This document shows, in pieces, positions 1 through 7,498 of a stretch of 64,000 nt of DNA (position 1 is the first letter of the stretch; each line of letters starts with the position of its first letter). Below the pieces are notes generated by a model that saw only the letters and a program-made list of their open reading frames with translations, searched no databases and had not been told where the DNA came from. The DNA is from Komarekiella atlantica HA4396-MV6 (GTDB lineage: Bacteria; Cyanobacteriota; Cyanobacteriia; Cyanobacteriales; Nostocaceae), in the NCBI GenBank assembly GCA_019359395.1, contig JAHHHK010000003.1, positions 1-64,000 on the forward strand, given 5' to 3'. Both the position numbers and the translations under genes were made by a program.

Positions 1-224
1 GTACGTACTTCTAAGTCAATTTGGTCAGCTTTGCGCTCAATCCGCACCTCGGAAATGCCGGCGTTGTTTTGAGCAAGTCTACCGAGCTTTTTTTCTATGT
101 ATTGACGGAGTTTGTGGTCTTCTTGTAGAAGTTCTGGATAGCGGTTATGATCAGCAAACCAAAGTGATTGGTGCTCTTGGGTAATGCCTAGTCGAAATCC
201 AACTGGATGGATTTTTTGTCCCAT
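1..224 (-). CDS. rpsC: 30S ribosomal protein S3 (uS3), N-terminal part, cut by window edge
   Basis: The frame starts [17 protein letters not shown], the diagnostic N-terminus of bacterial S3, and continues through the start of the KH region (residues 1-74 visible). S3 is a small-subunit head protein at the mRNA entry channel. An AAAGGAT ribosome-binding site lies just before the ATG. In cyanobacteria rpsC normally sits inside the S10 operon directly behind rplV. Here no gene is seen for about 700 bp upstream, so this copy is detached from rplV. It could be the first gene of a split operon or a second copy; the rest lies outside the window. Confidence 0.93.
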   Translation of the reverse strand, partial: MGQKIHPVGFRLGITQEHQSLWFADHNRYPELLQEDHKLRQYIEKKLGRLAQNNAGISEVRIERKADQIDLEVR

Positions 225-939
225 AATATCCTTTAAATTTTAACAATAAAAAATTTTGACAAAAAACTAGTGTTTTCTGAAATACAATAGATTTTAACAG
301 TAATACACACTTGAAAGTATTATTAACTACAAATACTATAGAATTATCGCAGATGTAAAAAAATTCGTTAAGTATATAGGTTCTTACTCGTGTTTAATAC
401 AACAGTAATTGACCGTATTGTTGTAAGTCTTTTGCCTACTATTACCCAACAAGCAATAAGCTTACTATAGAAAAGTTATAGTACGTTTGTTCAACTAAAG
501 TAGTCCTTTCAAAACACTTACTTTAACTTTTTTTTAATTGAGAATTTTATCAATTTAATATATAACTCAAAGTCAAACGCATCCAAAATACACTGTTTCC
601 TTTACTGTAAAGGTTTTAGTATTTGAATATGAAAGCTGTGTTCTAAGGCAATACTGTTCAGTTAAGGCTAAAACTCTTTGTCAAAGTCAATATTTTTAAC
701 GAATCGCCTTCTCTACGAGAGGCTCCGCCAAAGTCTTGGTCTTGCAGAGAAGGATACAAAGAGCAGGAAGAAATCCTTAACTGAACTGTATTGTGTTCTA
801 AGCAAAATCTTTGCCTAATAAGGGTTTTATAAATTGCGTGAGTTGGTCTTGGATATAAAACTACTTTTAATAAGTTTTACTTTCACTGGATTTTTTTAAA
901 CCCTTACAGCCTTACAGTTAGCGACAAAAGATTCTCAAT
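225..939. other. AT-rich intergenic region upstream of rpsC
   Basis: About 700 bp without a convincing gene on either strand. It must contain the rpsC promoter. It also holds a small MITE-like insertion (listed separately). The rest is strongly AT-rich with no other recognisable element. Confidence 0.6.
637..802. mobile_element. MITE-like insertion with terminal inverted repeats and a target-like duplication
   Basis: Near-perfect 16-bp inverted repeats (15 of 16 match), TACTGTTCAGTTAAGG at 652-667 and its complement at 775-790, enclose about 107 bp with no coding frame. An 11-bp direct repeat TGTGTTCTAAG flanks them at 637-647 and 792-802, as a target-site duplication would, although on the left there are four extra bases between it and the inverted repeat. 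The interior has an AGAGGCTCCGCC-type palindromic motif common in Nostoc genomes. No transposase is present, so it would need one in trans. Confidence 0.55.
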
Positions 940-1305
940 CTAATTTTCTTGATTAAGAGCCTCTTCTGTAACAACTTGAATAATAAGTTCCTCTTGCTCT
1001 GGAGAAATAGAGTTATTAATCTTCATTTCTCTTCGGATTATCTGTTCTATTTCTTCTTTATTTAACAGTGTATTTTGTTCTTGCTTTTGGAGGCTAATTA
1101 CATCACACGCTAATGATGTTATTTGAATCACTAAGCCCGCAATTGTCAATCCAATTATTAATTTAGATTCTTCGTAAGGCTCTGGCTGGGCTTCTAACTG
1201 TAATTTTGCAAGTTCTATTTCTACATCTTTTAGTAATGTTGAATCTAAATCTTTTGCTAATCTAATTGCTGCACTACGAGCAACATTTTCATATTTAGTT
1301 GACAT
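940..1305 (-). CDS. hypothetical protein with one membrane segment
   Basis: A 121-residue protein of no recognised family. Residues about 48-68 form one hydrophobic segment (LIIGLTIAGLVIQITSLAC), preceded by a charged N-terminal helix and followed by a Glu/Gln-rich tail. The start is supported by an AGGAGT ribosome-binding site eight bases before the ATG. It is a monocistronic minus-strand gene between rpsC and a MocR regulator, with no contextual hint of function. A small membrane-anchored helical protein is all that can be said. Confidence 0.6.
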   Translation of the reverse strand: MSTKYENVARSAAIRLAKDLDSTLLKDVEIELAKLQLEAQPEPYEESKLIIGLTIAGLVIQITSLACDVISLQKQEQNTLLNKEEIEQIIRREMKINNSISPEQEELIIQVVTEEALNQEN

Positions 1306-1472
1306 TTCGCACTCCTGATTTTTACCACAATTAAGTTACAACAATATTTTGATTATTACTTTTCAAAGAGAATATAATTTTTGAATAATCAGAGATTTTA
1401 TTGGCATGATTAAGTATATCAATTTCATACAACAAAAATAATTATTGCATGATTGATTATTGATACTATTTG

Positions 1473-1520
1473 AAAAACTCATATAAAAACTCATATAAAA
1501 ACTCATATAAAAACTCATAG
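1473..1520. repeat. four tandem copies of a 12-bp unit
   Basis: AAAAACTCATAT is repeated four times head to tail (the last copy ends AG instead of AT). It lies between the hypothetical gene and the MocR gene. No coding role is apparent. Confidence 0.8.
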
Positions 1521-1612
1521 TAGATGCAAGACGGGGTAGCTGCGATCGCTGATAATATGGAAGAATTAGAGTTATTCTTCTCCTGCTCCCATACTGCCCT
1601 AGTAATTAGTCT

Positions 1613-3076
1613 TCAACTAAACACAATACGAGCCAATCGGCGAACTCCTTCTTTTATTTGCTCCTCGTCGATGTCAGCGTAACCTAAAACAAATTCACTA
1701 CCAGGGCTATCTTTTAAGTAATAAGGATATGCAGCACCAATACCCACGCCAGCTAGTGCAGCACGCAGGACTATTTCTTCATCACTCAGGGTTGTATGTA
1801 TTTTTACCATTAGATGCATTCCGGCGTTTTCCCCTAGGATTTTGACTTTTTCACCGAAGTGGGAAATTAAGGACTGCACTAAAATTTGCCGCCGTTGGTT
1901 ATAGAGCGATCGCATCCGCCGGATATGGCGCTCTAAATGTCCTTCGGTAATAAAATCTGTAAGAGCATGTTGTTCCAATAAACTAGATTGGCGATCTACT
2001 AGCCATTTGGCACGGGTAAATACATCTACTAAATTATGTGGCAATACCAAATAACCCAGACGCAGAGACGGGAAGAGTACTTTAGAAAATGTGCCGACAT
2101 AAATTACCGAGTTCCCCTGATCTAATCCTTGCAACGCTGGGATGGGACGCTCACCATAACGATACTCGCTATCGTAATCATCTTCAATAATCATCGCTCC
2201 TGATTTTTGTGCCCAAGTCAGTAGTTCTAATCTGCGGGGGAGAGATAGCATTACCCCAGTTGGAAATTGATGGGATGGGGTGACGTAGATAAGTTTTATA
2301 TTTGGGATTGTAGCTGTTGTCAGATTACTGACTAATAAACCTGATTCATTCACAGATACAGGAAACAAACAGGCTCCCTGTGCCAAAAAAGTCCGTCGCG
2401 CTCCTAAATAACCAGGTTCTTCCACAGCAACCCAGTCACTTCGATTAATCAGCAGGCGTGTGATTAAGTCAATTCCTTGCTGAGAGCCGCCAACAATAAT
2501 AATTTGCTCAGTGCTACATTTTACCGCTCTAGAGCGAGCAAGATAAGAAGCGATCGCTTCTCGTAACGGTCGATATCCCATTGAGTCGCTGGTATAGTCA
2601 AGCACATCAGCACCAGAACGACAATGGCGAGATAATAGTTTACGCCATAAGTCTATGGGAAATTTGTCAAATGCTGGCCGTCCGTAGCTGAAGTTGATTT
2701 GTGCTTGTGGTTCTGGGAGGCGAAACAGCGCGTGGTTAGTCAAACTCGCACCGTAGGTTGATAGGGGTAATGATAAATTAGCTACATGAGACGTTGAATG
2801 AATTGGTACAGGGTTTAATAGGTCATCGGGGATTTGATGACAGACAAATGTTCCTGATCCCGGAGTTGCTTCAAGGTAGCCTTCACTTAGTAGTTGTTCA
2901 TAGCTTTGGGTGACAGTGGCGCGGGAGATACCGAGAGATTGAGAAAGCGATCGCGTTGAAGGCAATCGTTGTTTAGGTGCTAATCTTCCCGATAGGATAG
3001 CCTGACGCAGTTCCTCGTATACTTGGCGATGCAGTGGTAAAGCCGCTTGTGGGTTGATGGTTATTACAAAGTCCAT
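1613..3076 (-). CDS. MocR/PdxR-type GntR transcriptional regulator with aminotransferase domain
   Basis: A 487-residue regulator. Residues about 8-75 are a GntR winged helix (RQAILSGRLAPKQRLPSTRS, then a recognition region with SRATVTQSYEQL). Residues about 125-485 are a class I aminotransferase fold with the PLP lysine in GTFSKVLFPSLRLGY. MocR proteins use PLP or an amine as effector and often control vitamin B6 or GABA genes. The start at 3076 is preferred: an upstream in-frame ATG at 3151 would add residues encoded by a repetitive ATTCGTAATT stretch. The gene follows the VOC gene on the same strand by about 100 bp and lies near two PNPOx-like flavoprotein genes, which suggests these are its targets. 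Confidence 0.88.
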   Translation of the reverse strand: MDFVITINPQAALPLHRQVYEELRQAILSGRLAPKQRLPSTRSLSQSLGISRATVTQSYEQLLSEGYLEATPGSGTFVCHQIPDDLLNPVPIHSTSHVANLSLPLSTYGASLTNHALFRLPEPQAQINFSYGRPAFDKFPIDLWRKLLSRHCRSGADVLDYTSDSMGYRPLREAIASYLARSRAVKCSTEQIIIVGGSQQGIDLITRLLINRSDWVAVEEPGYLGARRTFLAQGACLFPVSVNESGLLVSNLTTATIPNIKLIYVTPSHQFPTGVMLSLPRRLELLTWAQKSGAMIIEDDYDSEYRYGERPIPALQGLDQGNSVIYVGTFSKVLFPSLRLGYLVLPHNLVDVFTRAKWLVDRQSSLLEQHALTDFITEGHLERHIRRMRSLYNQRRQILVQSLISHFGEKVKILGENAGMHLMVKIHTTLSDEEIVLRAALAGVGIGAAYPYYLKDSPGSEFVLGYADIDEEQIKEGVRRLARIVFS

Positions 3077-3172
3077 CTCAAGATAATTACTAATTCGTAA
3101 TTCGTAATTAAAAACTGAGTTAGAGTAAGAGACTTCTACAGATCGCTTCATCCATAAGGTAATTACGAATTG

Positions 3173-3613
3173 TTAATAGAATGTCCACAGACCAGGGGTG
3201 ATCAATTCAAGGAGGTGCTCATCTGGATCTCGGAAATATAAGCTCCAGCCGCCCCGTTTCCAATGAACTTTGCTGTCGATTGGGATATTTTGGGAAGCCA
3301 GACGTTGTTCCCAAAACTCTAAGTCTGATGCCGCAATTGAGAATGCTATATGCAATCGACCACTTCCACCATGAGGAGGAATCACCCCTTCTACTGTACC
3401 AACAGGGGACGTTGTCCTCCCCGACTCTTGAGCAATGCTTTTGGGAAACAAAATAAGGGCTTGCCGATTGGGCACTCGAAGCACACAGATCATCTCATCC
3501 ATGATCTCTTTCTCGAATCCAAATAAGTTTTCATAAAACTTAAGCGAATGTGCCAAGTCCTCGACATATAGCACGGATTCAACAATGCCTTTGACAGTTT
3601 GCTTCTCAGTCAT
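3173..3613 (-). CDS. VOC (glyoxalase/bleomycin-resistance) superfamily protein
   Basis: A 146-residue single-domain vicinal-oxygen-chelate protein. The paired beta-alpha-beta-beta-beta modules are recognisable from VLYVEDLAHSLKFYENLFGF near the N-terminus, LHIAFSI in the middle and DEHLLELITPG at the end, where the last Glu is a typical metal ligand. Members are dioxygenases, isomerases or resistance proteins; the substrate cannot be told. It is the first gene of a minus-strand pair with the MocR regulator and shares an operator-bearing intergenic region with the divergent PNPOx-like gene. Confidence 0.82.
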   Translation of the reverse strand: MTEKQTVKGIVESVLYVEDLAHSLKFYENLFGFEKEIMDEMICVLRVPNRQALILFPKSIAQESGRTTSPVGTVEGVIPPHGGSGRLHIAFSIAASDLEFWEQRLASQNIPIDSKVHWKRGGWSLYFRDPDEHLLELITPGLWTFY

Positions 3614-3661
3614 AAGATATAGCCTCTTGGATAATGATTGCTACTGTCAGTCTAGTTATCC

Positions 3662-3771
3662 AAACGGACTGTTTCAATAGCCAATTTCGTACTTTAATAT
3701 CAGTCCACTTATAACGGCGTACTGTCAACAATATTCTAAGTGGACTGCTATTTTACTTAAAAAGTGGCACT
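3662..3771. promoter_or_regulatory. inverted-repeat operator between VOC and PNPOx-like genes, likely MocR site
   Basis: A perfect 11-bp inverted repeat, CAGTCCACTTA at 3701-3711 and TAAGTGGACTG at 3737-3747, is separated by 25 bp. A third similar half-site AAACGGACTG lies at about 3662-3671. The array is placed between divergent start codons. MocR regulators typically bind repeated half-sites two to three helical turns apart, so the neighbouring regulator is the obvious candidate; that link is inference. Confidence 0.7.
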
Positions 3772-3827
3772 TGTATCATGCCATTTTCCTCACTACTCTG
3801 ACGATGTAGAGTTAAAAATTGCCAGTC

Positions 3828-4490
3828 ATGTATCAACAAGAACCTCCCAGTCAAAGAACAACTATCAAGCGCATACCCCAACGAGGAAACTATGAACGTG
3901 ACACCATCTATGAAATTTTGGATGAAGGATTAATCTGTTATGTAGGCTTTGTAGTTGACGGACAACCTTTTGTAATCCCCACAGCCTATGGACGAGTTGA
4001 CGACACGTTATATATTCATGGATCGCCTGCTAGTCGGATGCTACGATCGCTTCAACAAGGCATTGATATCTGCGTGACAGTTACCTTACTTGATGGTTTG
4101 GTACTGGCGCGATCGGCATTTCACCACTCAATGAACTATCGTTCGGTAGTAGTATTTGGTACAGCAACACTTGTACAAGATGCAGAGCAAAAATTAGTTG
4201 CCTTGAGAGCATTTACAGAACATGTTATTCCTGGACGTTGGCAAGAAGTGCGATCGCCTAGTCGTAGTGAGTTAACTGGAACTTTAGTGCTATCTTTACC
4301 TCTAGTTGAAGCTTCCGCAAAAGTTCGTACTGGTGGGCCTAATGACGATGCCGCTGATTATGATCTGCTAGTATGGGCTGGAGAAATTCCTTTGCAATTA
4401 ACAGCCACAGCACCAATTGCAGATTCGCGTTTACCCTCTCAAATCGAAGTTCCTACCTATGTTAGTCACTACAAGCGTAGACGCGATTAG
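3828..4490 (+). CDS. PNPOx-like flavin-binding protein (NimA/pyridoxamine 5'-phosphate oxidase family)
   Basis: About 220 residues with the split-barrel FMN-binding fold: ICYVGFVVDGQPFVIPTAYG, then DDTLYIHGSPASRML and a later RSVVVFGTATLV strand. This arrangement matches the 5-nitroimidazole reductase-like branch, which binds FMN or F420-type cofactors and reduces small molecules. ATG at 3828 is used; an upstream in-frame TTG at 3819 is less likely. It is divergent from the VOC gene across the inverted-repeat operator and is followed by a second PNPOx-like gene. The physiological substrate is unknown. Confidence 0.85.
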   Translation: MYQQEPPSQRTTIKRIPQRGNYERDTIYEILDEGLICYVGFVVDGQPFVIPTAYGRVDDTLYIHGSPASRMLRSLQQGIDICVTVTLLDGLVLARSAFHHSMNYRSVVVFGTATLVQDAEQKLVALRAFTEHVIPGRWQEVRSPSRSELTGTLVLSLPLVEASAKVRTGGPNDDAADYDLLVWAGEIPLQLTATAPIADSRLPSQIEVPTYVSHYKRRRD

Positions 4491-4605
4491 GCCCTCAGGA
4501 CTCACCACTGTGCTGGTCAGACATCGGCATTTAGGCCTTGCTAGATAGCCAGCGAAGACCTAGGCTGAGAAGATGGTAAATTTGCAAATATAAATCAGAC
4601 AGTCT

Positions 4606-5160
4606 ATGGCTAAATTTTTTGACTGTATTACTGAGGAACTGCAAGAGTTTATTACCGCCCAACACCTTTTCTTTGTTGGCTCTGCACCCCTGAGTCCTAC
4701 GGGTCACATTAACTTATCTCCCAAAGGATTAGATTGCTTTCGCATCCTTTCGCCTAACCAAGTAGCTTATCTAGATCTTACAGGTAGCGGTAATGAAACC
4801 TCAGCGCATCTGCAAGAAAATGGGCGGATCACTTTGATGTTTTGCGCTTTTAAGGAACCTCCGTGTATTCTACGACTTTACGGCCAGGGACGCACTATTT
4901 TATCAAGTTCCCCCGATTGGAACGCCTTGTACTCCCTGTTCTCGCCGCTGCCAGGAACTCGTCAAATAATTGTCGTTGATATTAAGAAAGTGCAAACCTC
5001 CTGTGGTTTGGGTGTACCACTTTATGAATATCAAGGTCAGCGCCAGACTATAGTAAACTGGGCAATCAAAAAAGGGGAACAGGGAGTTCGTGACTATCAA
5101 CAACAGAAAAATATCGTCAGCATTGACGGGTTATCGACTCCGCTGAGTAAATTACCCTAA
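4606..5160 (+). CDS. pyridoxamine 5'-phosphate oxidase family flavoprotein
   Basis: A 184-residue PNPOx-like split-barrel protein. The signature is FFVGSAPLSPTGHINLSPKG near the N-terminus, followed by a YLDLTGSGNETSAHL helix and RITLMFCAF and ILRLYGQGR strands, as in a widespread group of putative FMN-dependent oxidoreductases. It lies 115 bp downstream of the other PNPOx-like gene on the same strand and may share its promoter. True PdxH catalytic features are not recognisable, so a role in B6 salvage is only suggested by the MocR neighbour. Confidence 0.85.
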   Translation: MAKFFDCITEELQEFITAQHLFFVGSAPLSPTGHINLSPKGLDCFRILSPNQVAYLDLTGSGNETSAHLQENGRITLMFCAFKEPPCILRLYGQGRTILSSSPDWNALYSLFSPLPGTRQIIVVDIKKVQTSCGLGVPLYEYQGQRQTIVNWAIKKGEQGVRDYQQQKNIVSIDGLSTPLSKLP

Positions 5161-5240
5161 CTTTAACAAAAGTAGACTTGCAAGCAGAAATAAGGATATT
5201 GTTACGTTGAAAGTCAAGCTTTTTTAGTATTCGTAGGGCA

Positions 5241-5290
5241 ACTGAAGCGCTCCCACTTCAACCGTTAGGTAGGTGGGAGTAGTTTACTTC
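5241..5290 (+). mobile_element. IS200/IS605-type end scar (hairpin)
   Basis: CTCCCAC at 5250-5256 pairs with GTGGGAG at 5273-5279, and the hairpin is followed by TAGTTTAC. This subterminal palindrome and tail resemble the right ends of cyanobacterial IS200/IS605 elements, where they overlap the tnpB 3' end. No tnpA or tnpB frame remains here. Confidence 0.4.
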
Positions 5291-5426
5291 CATAATCATG
5301 GGAATGTCTTTTACAGTCACAACTAACGATTATTAAGGATGAGATAGAACTTAAACAACAGCAAAGTCAAGCTAAGTTGTCTATTTCTCGACAGCCATCA
5401 CCACAACCGCATCGAGGTTTAAGAAG

Positions 5427-5543
5427 GTGAATTATGTGCAACCTGAGTTACCCTTAAATCAATGGAGACAAATAAGCTGTGAAACTAATCAAACACAGGC
5501 GGTTAAACTATATCGAAAAGCATTACAAAATCAAAATGGTTAA
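5427..5543 (+). pseudogene. short coding-like frame, possible gene remnant
   Basis: From GTG at 5427 a 38-codon frame reads with natural composition (LPLNQWRQISCETNQTQAVK) to a stop at 5541-5543. The frame just upstream (about 5337-5429) also reads like protein and ends in a TGA overlapping this GTG. Together they look like the decayed 3' part of a gene, but no family is recognised. Confidence 0.3.
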
Positions 5544-5590
5544 CCGTTTACTGATGACTGTTAACTGATAACTGTCAACCACCAAGTATT

Positions 5591-6295
5591 ATGTATAATT
5601 ACAATCCCTTAGATTGCCTACCTTCATCGGCGGAATTACCCGATTCTGATGATACCCCTGTGGATAACGAACTGCAAATATTAATTCCTAATTTATTGTT
5701 AGCCATCTTAGCCTATATTTGGCAAACCCGTGATGACTGGTTTTTCGGTATCAACATGGGAATTTACCATACACCATTACAACCTGCTATAGTCCCCGAT
5801 GGGTTTTTGAGTTTAGGTGTTGAACGTTTTGTTGGAGAAAACGGACGTTCTAGTTATGTTTTCTGGGAAGAAGAAGGGATTACACCCATTTTGGCTTTAG
5901 AAGTGGTTTCTCAAACCTACAATGGCGAATATGAACAAAAGAAAATAGACTATGCTCAATTAGGCATCTTATATTATGTCATTTATGCACCAACGCGGCT
6001 ACGTCGTAAGCGTCAACATTTAGAAGTTTATCGCTTAGTTGAAGGTAAGTATATTTTACAACTCTGCGATAAAATTTGGATGCCAGAAATTGGTTTAGGG
6101 ATTGGACGAGAACAGGGTACTTATCAAGGAAGAACACGAGAATGGCTGTTTTGGTATGACCAAGATGGTAACAGATACCCAACTCCAGAAGAGGTAAATG
6201 CACAACAGCAACAACAGTTAGAACAAACTCAGCAGCAGCTTCAAGAACTTTTAGCCAGATTACAACAACAAGGAATTGACCCAAATTTACTATGA
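5591..6295 (+). CDS. Uma2 family (DUF820) restriction-like nuclease
   Basis: A 234-residue Uma2 protein with the PD-(D/E)XK-like core: a VPDGFLSLGVER segment carrying the conserved Asp, then ILALEVVSQTYNGEYEQKK containing the E-V-S catalytic region, and LGILYYVIYAP. The C-terminus is a Gln-rich coiled coil (QQLEQTQQQLQELLARLQQQG) common in cyanobacterial members. These proteins are hugely amplified in Nostocales, and their function is unproven although the fold predicts a DNase. The gene stands alone and a hairpin follows its stop codon at once. Confidence 0.88.
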   Translation: MYNYNPLDCLPSSAELPDSDDTPVDNELQILIPNLLLAILAYIWQTRDDWFFGINMGIYHTPLQPAIVPDGFLSLGVERFVGENGRSSYVFWEEEGITPILALEVVSQTYNGEYEQKKIDYAQLGILYYVIYAPTRLRRKRQHLEVYRLVEGKYILQLCDKIWMPEIGLGIGREQGTYQGRTREWLFWYDQDGNRYPTPEEVNAQQQQQLEQTQQQLQELLARLQQQGIDPNLL

Positions 6296-6296
6296 A

Positions 6297-6333
6297 CTAC
6301 CTCTGGCTCAAACTTTCGCACAGCCAGAGGTAG
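6297..6333 (+). terminator. strong hairpin directly after the Uma2 gene
   Basis: CTACCTCTGGCT (6297-6308) and AGCCAGAGGTAG (6322-6333) form a perfect 12-bp stem beginning one base after the stop codon. No T-run follows, so it may act as a 3' stabiliser instead of an intrinsic terminator. Confidence 0.5.
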
Positions 6334-6899
6334 CTCATGCCTTGGTAATTTCCGTGTGGTGGACTCAGTTTTGGTCAATACATTTGGCTATTTCCATCTT
6401 TTTGAGCCATTCCATTATCAAGGGAATATCTATCGTCTATCCGCACAGAATTAATTATTTGGACACAATTGCTTTCAACAGGTCTTGATTTAATTTCATC
6501 GTCAAAGTTTTTACAAACATCAAAAAAATAAATTTGATTTAAATATGTTGTCTTTATCAGACAGAAATCTCTGCTTTATGTCTTGAGAGATATGATTATT
6601 GTTGAGAGTTTTTCAGATAACTAAATCTATGTATTTCAAGTACAAAGCTCCAAGATTGAATGTATCTTGGAGCTTGATAAATTTTATCTTTGGTTTAAAC
6701 TACGCGGATGTTGACGTAATAGTAAAATAACTTTTGTATTGCTAATGCTTATTGTATTTAAATCAGAATCTCTATAAATAAGCAAGTAATATATATAAGA
6801 CTTACGCAAAAAAACTCTCAAACTCTCATTTCTCCGCGACCTCTGTCTTGAGAAGTTCTGATGCCTGTCTTAGCACAAAAACTATATGTTATATAAATA

Positions 6900-6925
6900 A
6901 AGTCCGCTTTCGCGGACTTAAGTAA
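6900..6925 (-). terminator. intrinsic terminator-like hairpin, minus strand
   Basis: AAGTCCGC and GCGGACTT pair around a TTTC loop (GAAA on the minus strand). On the minus strand the stem is followed by the T-rich tail TATTTATAT. It lies about 580 bp beyond the end of the cobalamin gene. Confidence 0.45.
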
Positions 6926-7273
6926 GGGCTTCTGTCACTTTTATCGGCTACAATCATGTATGGAACATGATGCTTTCATTGTTGATTATTAACTCTGAAA
7001 AATCAAGTGTTTTCAAGCAAGTTATTGGACATAATTACTTGAATTATATCTCTTGTTATAAATGTCAAAATAATTCATTGTTTTGAATTTTGTAATAAAA
7101 CTGTTTTGCTAAATTTGGATAAATTAAAGATAATTATCAAGGCAATATAAACTAACACTAACTTACTGTTTTGTGCATAAATAGTTGGACTAAATTCAGA
7201 TATTTATGTCTTTGAGACTTGAAAATTTACCATATTTTTCAACTAAAAAGGTAAATGTGGTCAGGTATAACAG

Positions 7274-7306
7274 CCCCAGGAATGAATTTCCACTCCTGGG
7301 GTTTTT
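7274..7306 (+). terminator. intrinsic terminator, plus strand, no gene upstream
   Basis: CCCCAGGA (7274-7281) pairs with TCCTGGGG (7294-7301), followed by TTTTTATTT. This is a textbook terminator orphaned from any upstream plus-strand gene. Confidence 0.75.
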
Positions 7307-7498
7307 ATTTCTTAGCAATTTTTGCGTAATTCTCTGAAGCTTAGTTAACTAAACTGAAGCGTGCCTAAATCAATTATTCTTGCATTAGGACTGTCCTTTC
7401 TTCAAGAGTCCAAAGTCCAAGCTAGCCTTTGACCCTGGACTCTTGACATCCTTGGCGCGAAATATACAATTTAAATCCGTAACAGCTTATCATGCCTA

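Larger units (their letters stand above)
5161..5590. other. intergenic region with insertion-sequence scar and possible gene remnant
   Basis: No complete gene is recognised. It holds an IS200/IS605-like end and a short coding-like frame, both listed separately. Confidence 0.5.
6334..7498. other. 1.2-kb intergenic region with two orphan terminators
   Basis: No credible gene is seen on either strand. It holds a minus-strand-type hairpin at 6900-6919 and a strong plus-strand intrinsic terminator at 7274-7306. The second has no gene upstream on its strand for about 950 bp, so an untranslated RNA ending there is possible. Confidence 0.55.

Noticed and set aside
6276-6488. 70-codon frame overlapping the end of the Uma2 gene
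   Set aside because: Overlaps the Uma2 3' end and a hairpin, with no ribosome-binding site and no recognisable protein features.
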